A stretch of 64,000 nt of DNA, taken from NCBI GenBank assembly GCA_936450465.1, contig OW388302.1, positions 13,045,530 to 13,109,529 on the forward strand, in the 5' to 3' direction. The DNA is from Gibbula magus (lineage: Eukaryota > Mollusca > Gastropoda > Trochida > Trochidae). The notes beneath the pieces are model-generated. The model was not told the DNA's origin, did no database searches, and saw only the letters and a program-made list of their open reading frames with translations. This document shows positions 22,401 to 32,395 of the stretch, piece after piece; position 1 is the first letter of the stretch, and each line of letters opens with the position of its first letter. Made by a program: the position numbers and the translations under genes.

Positions 22401-23295
22401 CACAAATTTCACTGAGCTAGGTTTTTCAATTTTTAAGGTTGGTTCGCAAACAAAATGATAACTTATATTTCCATGAAAAGAGTTAAAAATAAAAATTCTA
22501 AGTAGTTGAACCCCTCAAAGGGCAGACCTACACATTATGACTGTTCCACACACTATATTTCATTGAGCAAGGTCTTGTTGTTCTGAGATTTCATCCGGAA
22601 ACACAATTTTAAAGTATGTTTCCATGGAAAAGTTCAATATAAAATTCTACACTGGGTGCCGGGGATTGAACTGGTTGGTTTGAATGGGTTTCAGAATGAA
22701 TGTAATGGATGAATGATCTTCCTTTAAGGGAAAATTGTATCATGGTTTATTTTGTAGTATTTTTCTAATTTCTGTTTTAGGTTTTACCAACCGTGACTTG
22801 CATGGACTAAAAAATCAGAACAATACCAGTGAGAAGAATCCCAGAGCTTTGTTTGATCGGACATCCATGTTCTCTCCTAGAAGCCAGACAAAATCTACCC
22901 TGGTGCCTCACATTATGAATGAAGAGGTCACAGTGTTTCCCCAGGGATCAGATAAATCTACCTCGTCACTTCTAACACTTGAAAAGACATCCAAGACGTT
23001 TTCCCAAAGCGTTAGAAAATCCACATTGTTTCCTGAAAACAGTTTGTCAAAACCTACAATGACCCCTCAAAAAAGTGTCTCACAAAAAAACACGCATCCT
23101 CCTGAAATTACGACAAGACTTTCTGTGTTAACTCCAAAAAGTTTCCAAAAACCTAAAAAATTCCCTGCAAAAGGCGGAACAACTGCTCCATCGGGATACC
23201 TTAGGTTCTTCTCGTCCTTGATAAAAGGAGGAACCGGTATAGCGGTCGGAGCAGCAAATGCATTATTAAGTGACAGTAACAACACCTCAATTTGA
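10411..23295 (+). CDS. SR2: secreted-looking Ser/Thr/Pro-rich protein, 2 exons around a transposon-filled intron
   Basis: Proposed exons are 10411-10624 and 22781-23295 (about 242 aa). Exon 1 is 214 bp like that of SR1, ends in phase 1 at G|gtatgt, and encodes a hydrophobic N-terminus (PLCSLVGLVLHCFL), FLKRN and KLHCLA. Exon 2 follows a strong pyrimidine tract and acceptor (tctaatttctgttttag), again phase 1. It encodes FTNRDLHGL and then a Ser/Thr/Pro/Lys-rich region with loose repeats of the form KSTLxP / KPTMxP. It ends with SSLIKGGTGIAVGAANALL, resembling the amphipathic C-terminal stretch of SR1. The 12.2 kb intron holds a SINE, a Harbinger and a piggyBac-like MITE; without the two DNA transposons it would be about 2.9 kb. 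Pairing of these two exons is inference from phase, order and SR1. Function is unknown to me. Confidence 0.5.
10640..10810 (+). repeat. tRNA-derived SINE in the SR2 intron
   Basis: A B-box-like ggttcgaatcccgg (10650) is followed by a body with ctggctaaggcactgcgtcc, acattgcactcag and aaatgggtgactgtacacgg. The SR1 C-terminal exon shows the same tail. No A box is clear, so this is probably 5'-truncated. Confidence 0.5.
10880..11076. repeat. Interspersed repeat, left part, split by the Harbinger insertion
   Basis: Phrases such as tttacaatttataatccaca and tgggtcaaatgtc recur in variant form at 19371-19780 and 46380-46540. The Harbinger (11077-19370) lies inside this repeat with a CTG duplication. 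Confidence 0.45.
11077..11200 (+). repeat. Harbinger left terminal inverted repeat and subterminal repeats
   Basis: The terminal 25 bp match the right end. A second gtttcacaaagaatt at 11154 mirrors gattttgtgaaacgg near 19268, so the inverted similarity extends through about 120 bp with interruptions. This is the expected transposase/Myb binding region and the likely promoter zone of the transposase gene. Confidence 0.75.
11284..14119 (+). CDS. PIF/Harbinger (HARBI1-type) DDE transposase, 5 exons
   Basis: Exons are 11284-11502, 11999-12072, 12598-12855, 13152-13409 and 13900-14119, all with GT-AG borders in compatible phase (0, 2, 2, 2). They give about 342 aa, near the usual HARBI1 length of ~350. 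The N-terminus has the family helix with SRYRFPRRVILELTDLI, then TTLRFLAKGNYQSETGDIHG and ISRSSVSRALASVC (helix-turn-helix-like). The catalytic triad is visible: Asp in AIDGTLIPV (exon 3), Asp in LLGDSGYP (exon 4) and Glu in RTVVERAFGILKSRFR (exon 4 end). Exon 5 gives KTGGALPF, CFRLHNLA and a short polar tail ending at TGA 14117-14119. No frameshift or internal stop was found. It would act with the Myb-like partner encoded on the other strand to bind the element ends. Intron 4 holds a SINE-like foldback. Confidence 0.88.
13618..13840. repeat. SINE-like foldback in transposase intron 4
   Basis: The arms start acaccaccttcaatagtaca (13618) and mirror it at 13840. The right arm holds an intact B-box-like gggttcgaatcctaca (13778), while the left arm lacks about 20 bp there. 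The centre (13713-13730) is unpaired. A further half copy with caatagtacaaattcttgta lies near 14312. It is best read as two head-to-head copies of a tRNA-derived repeat. Confidence 0.65.
14120..15416. other. Spacer between the two Harbinger genes
   Basis: Holds a half copy of the SINE-like repeat (about 14285-14350), short direct repeats of gacatcacaatgcta (14710-14800) and the palindrome at 14892-15035. The two genes converge on this spacer. Confidence 0.5.
14892..15035. repeat. Near-perfect long palindrome, dispersed repeat family X
   Basis: The arms 14892-14936 and 14991-15035 are inverted copies of gaatctcaccctagtgtctt followed by ctgatatcaaatatatcaac. Related single arms occur near 15945-16060, 17790-17915, 55795-55930 and 63510-63640. 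The palindromic form suggests that two copies fused head to head or that these are the ends of a deleted DNA element. Confidence 0.65.
15417..19121 (-). CDS. Harbinger Myb/SANT-like DNA-binding protein, 8 exons (possibly interrupted)
   Basis: Minus-strand exons are 18964-19121, 17994-18159 (end uncertain), 17643-17718, 17263-17310, 16895-16984, 16106-16138, 15763-15804 and 15417-15538, giving about 244 aa. Exon 1 opens MDAKKVRKPNWDDASMQVLC and continues VERRILTIKGKFS. Exon 2 gives RTVEEVKKRWQDAQCAVKRK and ATGGGPAP: the trihelix/MADF-type Myb/SANT fold followed by the TGGG motif seen in Harbinger Myb proteins. Exon 3 reads TLSPTAISGIEGGVDTA, also typical. Exons 4-8 are compatible in phase and end in a Lys/Leu/Gln-rich coiled-coil-like tail (ELLKLKKQKLEQERTFQDQ). 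Its expected role is to bind the transposon ends and carry the transposase into the nucleus. Oddity: exon 2 has no good donor in the needed phase before an in-frame TAG (17991-17993). The gene may be broken there or use a weak site. Confidence 0.78.
15945..16060. repeat. Dispersed repeat family X, single arm, in a Myb-gene intron
   Basis: gagcatctcacccaagtgtc followed by ttcttgtatcaaatatata matches the arm of the palindrome at 14892. The following atcaaacactgcactgtcg matches the same family at 55930-55950. Confidence 0.5.
16285..16392. repeat. ~36-bp tandem repeat in a Myb-gene intron
   Basis: cgtgttatcagtcactagtg plus aaaataacaatggaa is repeated two and a half times. The final copy ends in the palindrome cagtcactagtgactg. 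Confidence 0.7.
16468..16660. repeat. ~115-bp tandem duplication in a Myb-gene intron
   Basis: The block ataaactttctacctcactc, gatgagataaacatg, gtcaagaaaagccaaatatc occurs at about 16468-16540 and again at about 16574-16645. The same end motif (aagaaaagacagatatcctctattta) recurs near 56310 and 56680, so it belongs to a dispersed family. Confidence 0.6.
17790..17915. repeat. Diverged family X copy in a Myb-gene intron
   Basis: gatatatcccagcatgaatt and the reversed end gagaagacactgacttaggc resemble both sides of family X. It is strongly diverged. Confidence 0.4.
19250..19370 (-). repeat. Harbinger right terminal inverted repeat
   Basis: Ends cgattttttgtgaaacgggg followed by tc at 19370, mirroring 11077. 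An internal second copy (gtgattttgtgaaacgg) lies near 19265-19282. The Myb-like gene starts about 130 bp inside this end, so its promoter probably lies between. Confidence 0.75.
19371..19780. repeat. Interspersed repeat, right part of the interrupted copy
   Basis: Recurring phrases tttataatccccattatctg, agctcttttcgttctgaaga and agggtcaccaattttcaatt are also found near 46430-46520 and, before the insertion, near 10900-11070. Confidence 0.5.
19781..20953. other. SR2 intron DNA without clear genes
   Basis: Frames at 19738-19992 (+) and 20001-20360 (-) show no domain, splice or paralogy support. I see no RNA gene. Confidence 0.35.
20954..21898. mobile_element. piggyBac-like nonautonomous element (MITE), 945 bp
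   Basis: The ends ggagagatgggac (left) and, inverted, gtagagatgggac (right) differ at one of 13 positions. Each is immediately flanked outside by TTAA (20950-20953 and 21899-21902), the target duplication of piggyBac. There is no transposase frame inside. Confidence 0.65.
21960..22780. repeat. Upstream part of the SR exon-2 duplication (paralogue 48540-49246)
   Basis: Many collinear blocks match 48540-49246, among them tctatttattaaacata, gaacaaaacccaaaaca, ttctacactgggtgcc and gatgaatgtaatggatgaat. This is intron sequence that precedes exon 2 in SR2 and in the broken SR3. Confidence 0.7.
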
Positions 23296-25150
23296 CGGCT
23301 GTTGATTTCCGAAAAAGACAACTATATACTATGTGATGTTCGTGTTCTTGTGCCAAGAACTCTTTGTGTGTTTAGACCGATGAAATCCTAACAAGAACTG
23401 CCACAGGACTTCGGTCTTCCTTAGCAAGGCTTAACTTGTGACAGTCTTCATCACTGGTTACTTTAAGCCTTATTGCATTATCTTAACTTTTCTGTGCTAC
23501 AGCACATAACTTCATATTACGCTCAGCTGCTTGAACCAAGGCTCAAATGAATGAAGAGTTACTACTTAAATTGCACTCAAAGTATTTTTTTTATTGTTTT
23601 AACCATACGATGCTTTCCGTGGCCTCAGAGGCCCGGTAGCCACCTTAAATGCTGTATAAAACGCTGTGTTCATTTAAACAAATCTACGTTCAATACTGTA
23701 AAACCTTGTAAACATTCATATAAATCAATCATTTATTTACAGTTGATTGGTGCTTCCCGGGGCCTTCGAGGCTAGCGGTCATAGTTTTTGTTTTCTCAAC
23801 TCACTAAAATGGTCGAAATGTTACAAAATGCATCTTTACATTGAATGTCATTCAAGGCATATACACGGCAATCCTTTTAATTAGTTTCAACAATATCAAT
23901 CATCATGTTGAATGAGGTAACTGTGAATAATATGTGAAATCACAAGTGAATTAACATTGATTTGGAGAGTGTTGGACTTGTACTTTAATTTGTACCCGGT
24001 ACTTTCAATTGAGTAAATATGTTAAAATTATATCAAATCAACATTGATAGACGTGTCTGTCGAATACATAGCCTCAAATTTATTTATTTATCTATGCAAT
24101 ATTTTTTTTATTCCTTTTATATAACCTAAAGTTATTTAAATTCAGACTTTATAGTCGGAACTGAGAATACGTCCATTATGAACATCCGTTAATTAAAAGA
24201 TGGTTGACCAAATTAACTACCCTTAACTTCAAACTTCAATATTTGTAAAAAAAAAATAGTCAATACATAGACTTATAATGGGATTGCTTCTCAATGATGT
24301 TGAAACACTTGTAACAAATGATAATGGCAGTATAGTTGGAGTTTGAGTTTGAATAATAGATGTTTATACTACAGGTGATCATTTTGCGTTGTTATTACAT
24401 GTATATCAATGACAACAATATTCAGAATTCTCATGAAATGTACACTGTCTGGATTGGTAAAACCATGTTCAAGACGACCAGTCCAGTGACGACATATCGC
24501 ACCAGGAACAAGGGTTATTCTGGGTAAACCACATGGTGCAGATTCTGAACTGGGTCTCCAGCGACTACAGTCTAGGACCGGAAATCCTTGTTAAATACAC
24601 TGAATACTTTGATATAACCATGGCTATGCCAAAAATCCAATATTCGGTCCTTCATGATACATCAGGAAGACTATATCGGGATTCATTATTTTGAAATCGG
24701 ATCATATCATTGTATGTTTGACGGATTTCTTTCATTAGCTTCTCATTAATTACTTGCAAGTTCATTGCACTGCAGTAAAATCTAACCTTGGAACGGTGAA
24801 CTTATCTTAGTACTTCAGTATTGTGACAATAAGAAGGCGAAAGTGGCGATTGTTAACAACCGAACACTGTACTGTGGTTAGCGCATATGACATGTGAAAG
24901 ACATGTGTGAGTTGGTAATGTTTAATATATATACCAATATATACCAATGTGAATGTAAAGGGAGCATGTAATTTCGGCGTATGTACATGTAAAAATTTGT
25001 TGCAACATCTGAATTTAAAAACAATTATGATCATAATTGGAGGATTTGGAATATACATGGAATGGAAATAATATCCTGGTAGGACTGGATGTTTGTAAGA
25101 CATCAAAACATACTCGAATAATAATATAAAAAAAACCCAAACAATTGCTA
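23296..25150. repeat. Downstream flank of SR2, partly duplicated at 49952-50600
   Basis: Blocks near 23320-23390, 24420-24560 and 24750-24930 match 49985-50040, 50070-50200 and 50440-50610 in order (for example gaacactgtactgtg and caagacgaccagtccactga). The left copy has about 1 kb of extra AT-rich DNA at 23400-24410. No gene is seen. Confidence 0.6.
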
Positions 25151-27770
25151 CCACAAAAACTTATTGATTTCTGCATAGTTGATGTGATGTTAAGGAAACC
25201 TGAAAATGAACCAAATACTAATTTGTCAATTGCATGTGATAACAAATATGTGTTCAATTCTCGAAATCCTATATATCAGCGACTTTAGAATAAAGAAAAT
25301 AAAGTAAACGATATTCAATGGGGTGGTTTTCTTATTGATTTTCAAAAGCCTCTCAGGATCAATCAAAGGAGTACTCTACTTGATGAGAAATTCCTGCATG
25401 AGATACAACGTGGAGAATCGGAATATTAAGGAACAACACAACATCGCCACTGCCCTAATGACATGGTACTTGCCACTGAAATCAACGAAAACAGATTATC
25501 TGAAAATTAGTTCATGGGGCTAGCCAGATATTCGGACAGCTATGCAGAGTTTCATGGAACAGTTTGTGATATATACGTTAGATATGCGAGAACAAGATAA
25601 TACTAGCAGATAAATCCCAATGTGTGAAAGTTAGTGTTTTCTCTAATTGTATGTTACAGATAACCACATTTGTCATGCTATATATAATTCTTGACAGATC
25701 TGATGGTCTGACTAACGGATTTTACAATTACCTCACTTTTGAAGTGAAGTATTTTCGTATATCAAATTAAATAAAACCATTAAGCATGACTGTGAGTCAG
25801 GGATTTAGATAAAGGACCGATCATTTCAACTGTCTGACCTCTGTATATATACAGTGTAGGACTAATAACATGTTATATCTGTGTGCGTAACAATGACTTA
25901 TGAATGTGTGCCTGATTATTACAAACTTCTCATTTGAGGCGACATCCATTCCAGCTTCAACTTGCAAGCATTACACTGTCGGCCAGAAGAAACGCCTACT
26001 TGATTTTCCTTAAAATGAAAGATTTAATAACTTCTGAAATATAATCAATGGTGGTCTCTAAGTTATACTGAAAACAAATTAATATGAAAGTCAATTGAAA
26101 TCGTGGAAAAAATGTGATTCGAGTCATTAACATTCATGAAAACCATGCCCAATGAAAAACGCTATTTGTGGTTGATTCACTTGCTCAACGTAACCAGGTA
26201 CATTTGTAGCGTCATCAACACTTTAATGCAAATGCTTGCCTGTAGTGTTGCTCGTGGTTGTATGAAAATCGGTTTCAAATGTTTTTTTCTGACGAAGCAC
26301 TGATCGAAAACTGAACAATTCATTTGTCTTATTCAACAATTACCATTCTTTTATGACATGGCTACTTCTGGAATTTAAATATATTATGCAGAAATGGTGC
26401 AACTTCATAATGCTATAAAATTGTACTGAAGGTTTCTCTTGCCAATCACTGCTGTTTTTAACTTAGTTTTTTCAATATTTTGTAAATGTATTGTTAATGT
26501 AATGGCATTTTACCTCTGCCTGTAAACAGATATGTGATTAGTTAGATGATACCAGCAACTTATAAAACATGCATAAATTCCCCTTGACAATACGATGTAA
26601 ACAAAATACCTACTATGAAAAACAGTTGTTTGAATAGGAAACTGTATCCCTGAACAAAGTGATAAATAGATACAGGCGAAAAACTCGTTATAATTCCATA
26701 TCCATGAGTATCTAAAAACATTTAAGGTCTTTTACTTTTGTCTTCACAGTGCACATTAATCGACCTTTATTTATTTAATCATTATTAACTTAGCTAATGC
26801 ATATATTTAAATGAGTTTTTCGTAAGTTTCCTCCGAGGATAACATAACTGAGAATGTAAAGTTGAAGTCGCTGACGTTCGAACGCATACTAAAATTCTTA
26901 AAATGATGTAATGTGTATATCAATGATCTGCAAGTTGCATTGAGAGTATCAAGTCATCTTAACCGAAAACTAAAACTTAAACCATAAGTGGATCCATAAA
27001 GTTTAATTTCAAAGAGGGCTGGTCACAACAAGGAGGGAGGGTCCAACCAGGGGTTACTCTAATTGTAATTCAACATATTTTCAGAAACGAGAGTCGAATC
27101 ACCTGGACTCATTGTCAAGCTCTCTCAAGTGATTAATCGTTGCTATTGTACCACTACCAATCCATCAATATATCAGCTTTACAGAAATGTGTTGACAAAT
27201 ATTTTCTGTGTCAGTAGGTCATGGACTTACCAAAGTTGTTTCCACCAAGTCACAGAGTCAGGTCTGGAAGCCCTACCTTTTTGGGGGTTCATTATTTTGA
27301 AACTGAAGCAAGTCACTGACTTTTGGGTGATTTTTTGCCAGGTCAAAAGTAAATTTGGTAAGTCCGTGACCTGGGACTTACAAATTGTTTCAACCTTGAA
27401 ATGTTTATACCTACATTGTTAAAAAATAATTTCATATAAATATTATAAAAGGCAGGTGGCAGGAGGCATTCTCATATGACAAACATATAATGATTTGCGG
27501 GTTATCTATCTTCGAGCACATTGCCATTTCCTTCTGCAAATATAAAAGACTGATGTACTCTTTAACCAATATTGATAATGAAAACCTATCCAAATTGAGA
27601 ATTTTCGTATATAAGTTGTTTAGGTCAGAACACAAACAAACGCATTATGTTCAACTTAAATTGAAACTAAAAAGCACTGCCAATTATAGACAGTGGCAAT
27701 TGTCAAACTTATTATCTTTTTATTGACGTTTTATAGCAAGATTAGAAAATGTATTCTTCAAAACCTTTTG
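25151..27770. other. Intergenic DNA upstream of S-PAN A
   Basis: AT-rich. Blocks at 26500-26700 and 26890-27060 recur at 30240-30430 and at 29250-29370 / 30585-30710. These repeats are consistent with serial duplication of the S-PAN upstream region. The frames 27129-27422 and 27490-27726 lack support. A pyrimidine tract and acceptor-like tattatcttttcag end at 27783 and may close a 5'UTR intron of S-PAN A. Confidence 0.45.
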
Positions 27771-27796
27771 TATTATCTTTTCAGATATATCGTGAA

Positions 27797-28918
27797 ATGG
27801 CCAACATTTCATTTGTTCTGCTCATCTTTAAAGTCATTGTCAAAGCCCAATGCCTTTATTTGAGGTATGAGAGAGGTGCTCCTTTAAACACAACTCGTCA
27901 GTATCTGAGCAACATCCCCTGTAAAACAGCTGTACAGTGTGCTGTAGGATGTGTGACTACCCCTGGCTGTGTGCTTGCAGATGTTGATTCTGGAAATTTG
28001 TACAAAGAGTCTGAACACAACAATCCTGAGCAACAACTGTTAAAAAACTACATGGTTATACCTGGAGTGAAAACAATAGAGGATATATCGTTTTTCATGG
28101 TGACAGGATATTCAAACAGACAAAAGACCCTACCTAGAGATGTTCTTGAAGTTTCACTGAAATCCAATACAACCAAGAAAATGACAACAGTGAGGGCTTC
28201 TATACATTCCATAACATATGACCATGAAATGCGTACTCTCTTTTGGTCTCAACCGCGTGGCATATTCAAGAGAGTTATAAATTATCCTTCACCAGAGGAA
28301 CGTCTCAGTAAGGAAGACAGTGCCATGTATTTGAATCAGCATAAAGACAAGTTGTTTTATGCTTATATGAAAGCACGATATTCAAGTACAATATATCAAT
28401 GTCCAAAATCTGCTTCCTTTAAATGTGAAGCTTGGCTTCATGATAAACATTTGATCAACGACCTCAATGTTCATGATAATACAATGTGTTGGACAAGTTA
28501 CAATAAAGTGTTAAAATGTCATTATATAAGATCAAAAGCTAGATTTATACACAATTCACGATCAATTCCAATTAAAACCTTAACTCATGTCCAAAACGGA
28601 GACAATGTTCTATTAGTTTGGAGTGAGGGTCCAAAGGCAAGCAATGTTATTAAAATGGCTGAATTTGCTGTTAATGGAACCATTATTTCTGAGACAAGGA
28701 CAGACTTTGGAACTACAGAGACATATTTTGGAAATGCACGAATAGCTCATCTGTATATTGTCAATGATTTTCTTTTTATCACATGTTTTGGTAGCACAAA
28801 GGTTGAAGCCAGACGTATACATATGAACCATACAATTGGTAGTACGGTATTTGCGAAGGAATATCCAACCTCATATGAAGTGACACACCTTGTCCATGTT
28901 ATATTGACATTTTTATAA
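27797..28918 (+). CDS. S-PAN A: secreted PAN/apple-like plus YWTD-like protein, intact
   Basis: About 373 aa in one exon. The first in-frame Met is at 27749; I prefer 27797 because MANISFVLLIFKVIVKAQ aligns with the N-termini of B, C and D and is a good signal peptide cut after AQ. The mature N-terminus LYLRYERGAP leads to a Cys cluster (IPCKTAVQCAVGCVTTPGC) like a small PAN/apple module. The remaining ~280 residues contain strands such as SITYDHEMRTLFWSQPRGIF, which resemble LDL-receptor YWTD propeller repeats, the conserved PEERLSKEDSA, and STKVEARRIHMNHT near the end. Several N-glycosylation sequons (NTT, NGT, NHT) fit secretion. A polyadenylation signal lies at 29096. The domain assignment is by pattern only. 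I do not recognise the family; a receptor-like or ligand role is speculation. Confidence 0.8.
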   Translation: MANISFVLLIFKVIVKAQCLYLRYERGAPLNTTRQYLSNIPCKTAVQCAVGCVTTPGCVLADVDSGNLYKESEHNNPEQQLLKNYMVIPGVKTIEDISFFMVTGYSNRQKTLPRDVLEVSLKSNTTKKMTTVRASIHSITYDHEMRTLFWSQPRGIFKRVINYPSPEERLSKEDSAMYLNQHKDKLFYAYMKARYSSTIYQCPKSASFKCEAWLHDKHLINDLNVHDNTMCWTSYNKVLKCHYIRSKARFIHNSRSIPIKTLTHVQNGDNVLLVWSEGPKASNVIKMAEFAVNGTIISETRTDFGTTETYFGNARIAHLYIVNDFLFITCFGSTKVEARRIHMNHTIGSTVFAKEYPTSYEVTHLVHVILTFL

Positions 28919-29095
28919 ACTCTAAATAGTGAATCTTGTTTGGGGATGATGAAATGTGAGCCATGAGCCTGCTCCAACATATTGATGAGAAAATATAGAA
29001 ATAGAAATAACCATTGTTTCCATTATATTAATATTATTTCATTTCTTTCAAAACAAGAAACTGTGCGGTTGTGCAAGAACAGCACACAATAACCG

Positions 29096-29101
29096 AATAA
29101 A
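29096..29101 (+). promoter_or_regulatory. Candidate polyadenylation signal of S-PAN A
   Basis: AATAAA about 180 bp past the stop, in the context gaataaaatttgcaatatt. The same context occurs at 53604 after S-PAN D, so it is conserved between paralogues. Confidence 0.5.
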
Positions 29102-29765
29102 ATTTGCAATATTAATGTGAATTGTGATGTAGTGATTTAAAGCAATGAAGAGCTTTACCTATAAAGTATTGAAACAAGTTGTTTTATCGTTAGGAGTCTG
29201 ACTGAGTCATAAGTCATGAAACATGTTGTATTTAAAAATGTTTTGTAGAGTGTATATCAATGATCCACAAGTTGTATTGACGGTTACAAGTAATATGAAA
29301 CCTAAATTAACATTAAACAATAAGCGGATCCACAAAGTTTAAGTTAACAGAAATTTAAAGAGGAAGGATGAAGTAGGTAAGGGTTTCCCGATTATCAAAT
29401 AAAACATCAAGTTGCATTTTTTTTATTAAACTTTAGTGTAACCCGGAACCATCACTAACGCAGATTTTCAGAGATGCCTGACGAAACTATATGTTATAGT
29501 ATGAATTCTTATAGATATTATAAAAAGATGTTTCTCGTTGCGTCCCTAGAAAATGAACGAACTTCATTCTCGTATGCCCAGCTTATAATGGTTTGTGGGT
29601 TAAATATCCTCAAGCATGTTGCCTTCACCAGCCACATATGTACAAACTAATTTACTTGTAAGATTTAATTTGAAAATAAATGACACTGTCATTAATAGAT
29701 AGTGAAACCTGTCCAACCTTCTATATACTTACTGACGTTTGTATTCACATAAGTGAATTTTTATA
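29102..29765. repeat. Diverged copy of the S-PAN upstream region
   Basis: Around 29250-29370, gtgtatatcaatgatccaca and aagcggatccacaaagttta match 26917-27010 and, more weakly, 30590-30670. There is no gene body attached. Confidence 0.5.
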
Positions 29766-30060
29766 TTTATTTTTCATCAAAGTAATTTCTATCATCAAAG
29801 TTATTTTTATCATCAAAGTAAGTTCTATCATCAAAGTAATTTTTTTCTTCAAAGTAATTATTTTCCTCAAAGTCATCAAATTTTTGCAGCTTTTAAAGTG
29901 ACTTTTTTATTCGAACAGATATTTTCATCAAAATCTTGTTTTTATTTTTATGAAAGTCAATATCTTAATGAGTGTAGTCAAAGTAATTTTCTCCATTAAA
30001 GCCATTTCTTTTCATCAAAGTATTTATTTTCATCAAAGTATTTTTTTCAATAAAGTTATA
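29766..30060. repeat. AT-rich ~16-bp minisatellite (tcatcaaagtaatttt)
   Basis: More than ten degenerate units of tcatcaaagtaattt with variable T runs. The frame through it (Ile/Lys/Val/Phe-rich, within 29680-29901) is repeat-derived and not a gene. Confidence 0.7.
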
Positions 30061-30960
30061 TTTTGAAGAAAACATATACTTCTATTACAACATCGCAAAC
30101 AAAACTTGCTTTACAAATACTCGATCTAAGATAAATATGAATTAACTGTGAGAATTACTCTACTTTAATTTGTTGTAAGGTGCTATTTTAATCCTGAGTA
30201 AAGGGGAGTAAATACCAAAAGGACTTTTTCATGCAGGGTCAATGACATTTTATCTCTACCAGTATAATTATACGATGTTAGTTATATTATAATGACAACT
30301 TATAAAATATGAATACATTCTCCTTGACAATATGATTCAAGCCAAATGTCTAGTTTGAAAAAAAAACAGTTATGTTTATAGGAGACTACATCACTGCACA
30401 AAGTCCTAGATATATTTTTTAAAAAGCTGATTATTTTTCCATATTCGTGAGAATTTAATTAAGAAATAGATTGTATAATGTGTTTGTTTACTGGCTTATA
30501 CATTTTTTTAAAGACGCAAGTTAAACTGGTATAAATGCCAGAACTTTGGGCCGGTAGTTATACTACAGTTTAACTTGAACTTGAACATACTCAATGTAAC
30601 ATTAAGCATTGTAGTCATCTAAACCCCAAACTAAATCATTAACCGTAAGGAATCAATAAAGTTTATATTAGTTAAAATTTAAATAAGGGCGGGTGAAGGA
30701 GGAAGGGGGAAACAAATCATCTATCTATCAAGTTGTGTTTTTTTTTATTAAACGTTACTATTAACAGGAACAATGTATCCATCAATAATGCAGGTTTACA
30801 GAGATAAACTGAAGCCCACAAGAAATGCACCCCATTTCTTTTAACAATAACACATAAACAAAGACATATTTTTGAAAATGATTATTTTATTTGGAAAAAA
30901 GATCAATTAGTCAGCATGTATTCTCAAATTGAATTCAGGAAATCCATTTCCTTAACAACT
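30061..30960. repeat. Another diverged S-PAN upstream unit
   Basis: 30240-30430 matches 26500-26680 (tccttgacaatatgattcaa, cactgcacaaagt) and 30585-30720 matches 26930-27060. It leads into the fragmentary S-PAN relic at 31197, consistent with a decayed gene copy. Confidence 0.5.
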
Positions 30961-31196
30961 TGGTCCCAGGTTTATGATTGTCCTGTTTTTGTTACACACA
31001 AAATCACAAAAACATCACCAAGTGTCTTAAACGATTTATATGGTGCGTCCTCCATGGGCCTGAATGCAGGCTTGGAAACGATACCTTGCTGATGAAGTAA
31101 GTAATGGATAACAACTGAATCTGAGGCCTTTGCTCGAGGGTCTTCCAATAGGCAAAGGGAACAGATCAGGTGATCGTGCTGAATTTGGAATGTTCT
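30961..31196 (-). pseudogene. Tc1/mariner transposase C-terminal fragment
   Basis: On the minus strand, in more than one frame, the pieces NIPNSARSPDL, then ...YRFQACIQAHGG are recognisable. They correspond to the catalytic-Glu region and the tail of Tc1-like transposases (RSPDLxPIEH and RCxACIxAxGG). The PIEH part is altered and the N-terminal two thirds is missing. The fragment directly abuts the S-PAN relic. Confidence 0.6.
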
Positions 31197-31320
31197 GGTG
31201 GCACCAAGGTCGAATCCAGACGTATACATTTGAACCACACACTCGGAAGCATGGTATTTTTGATCAAATATCCAACCTCATATTTGGCATTTAAATTAAC
31301 TTTAAATCATGAATTGTTTT
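31197..31320 (+). pseudogene. S-PAN relic (C-terminal end only)
   Basis: tggcaccaaggtcgaatcca and gacgtatacatttgaaccac align with 28790-28900 of S-PAN A (the STKVEARRIHMNHT region and following). The frame is lost within the last ~30 codons. The rest of this copy is replaced by the Tc1 fragment on its left. Confidence 0.7.
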
Positions 31321-32395
31321 TGGAGAATGATGAAATTGAGCCATAATCATATATCATCTTATGGATGAGGACCTACAGAAATTATTATTATTTCATGTTA
31401 TATTTTAGACACTTCTTTAACATTATTAAACAAATTAAGAGCATGTTATTGAAATGTTAATCAAAGTTTGTACCAGTGGTTCATGTTCAACAGATAATTA
31501 AGTGATACAATTTGAGATTTGTATTAATTGAAACCATGGTTGTTGTGGTCCGTAGGAAGCTTGGCAATAAACAGACAGCCCATCTGTATATAGTATAATT
31601 AAATTGCAAGGATTTAAAAAAATAAATGATATCACTTTTGAAGAAATCTGGGTTTGGTAATTGCCTAAAAAATCAAATGGTCAAAGTAACTCTATAGTTT
31701 ATTGCATTGTTTAAAACACTGTTCAAGTTAAGTTAAATTAAAATGACTAACTGCTGACATCTCAATTATCTCAATTGTCATGAAGAATTGTGCAAGTGAC
31801 TTTTTCAGACAAAACAAACTCTTGCTAGGCAAATCGTTTACACTTTGTAATCATTAAGGATCATTTACTAAGGAAATGATCTTCTCAACATCGCTGCCAA
31901 CCAGAATAAGTAGTAAGGAAATCTGTCCTCGCAGCTCAAAGCATGCAACACACGTGCATAAACATGGCATGTGATCTTCGCTTCAGCATGAACGATATGT
32001 AGGTTGTCATAAAACAACCTATTCCAGACCTGTAAACGTTCAAATCGCAAGTCATAGTATACTCAGTTCGTTTGGAATATTCTTTTAAACTTTTCACACT
32101 TATAAGCCACTATTCAGCTTGTAATTTTTCTGCGTATCTCTCTATACATGCGACTTGTCCCGATCCCCGCTAGGTGGCGCTAAGTCTGCTTACATCTCAA
32201 TTGTCTTATTTCAGAAAAAACAAACTTTTGATAGGCAAAGCATTTACACTTTGTTAGCATAAACGATCATTTGCCATGGAAATTATTTACACTCTGTAAG
32301 CTTTAGGAATGTCCTTAAAGCGCAGGAACCTCTGGATTTGCCCTATTGATGCACAAACTATCCTCTAAGAAATTTAAAATGTATAGAGGGTAATA
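31321..32395. repeat. Intergenic DNA with a local duplication
   Basis: A block around 31765-31880 (tcaattgtcat, aacaaactcttgctaggcaa, tttacactttgtaatcatta) recurs at 32195-32300. The minus frame at 31868-32050 has no support. Confidence 0.5.

Noticed and set aside
27749..27796. Longer N-terminus for S-PAN A
   Set aside because: The other paralogues align from the second Met, which begins a good signal peptide, and an acceptor-like site lies between the two Mets.
29680..29901. 73-codon frame with repeated Ile/Lys/Val
   Set aside because: It is produced by the tcatcaaagtaattt minisatellite.
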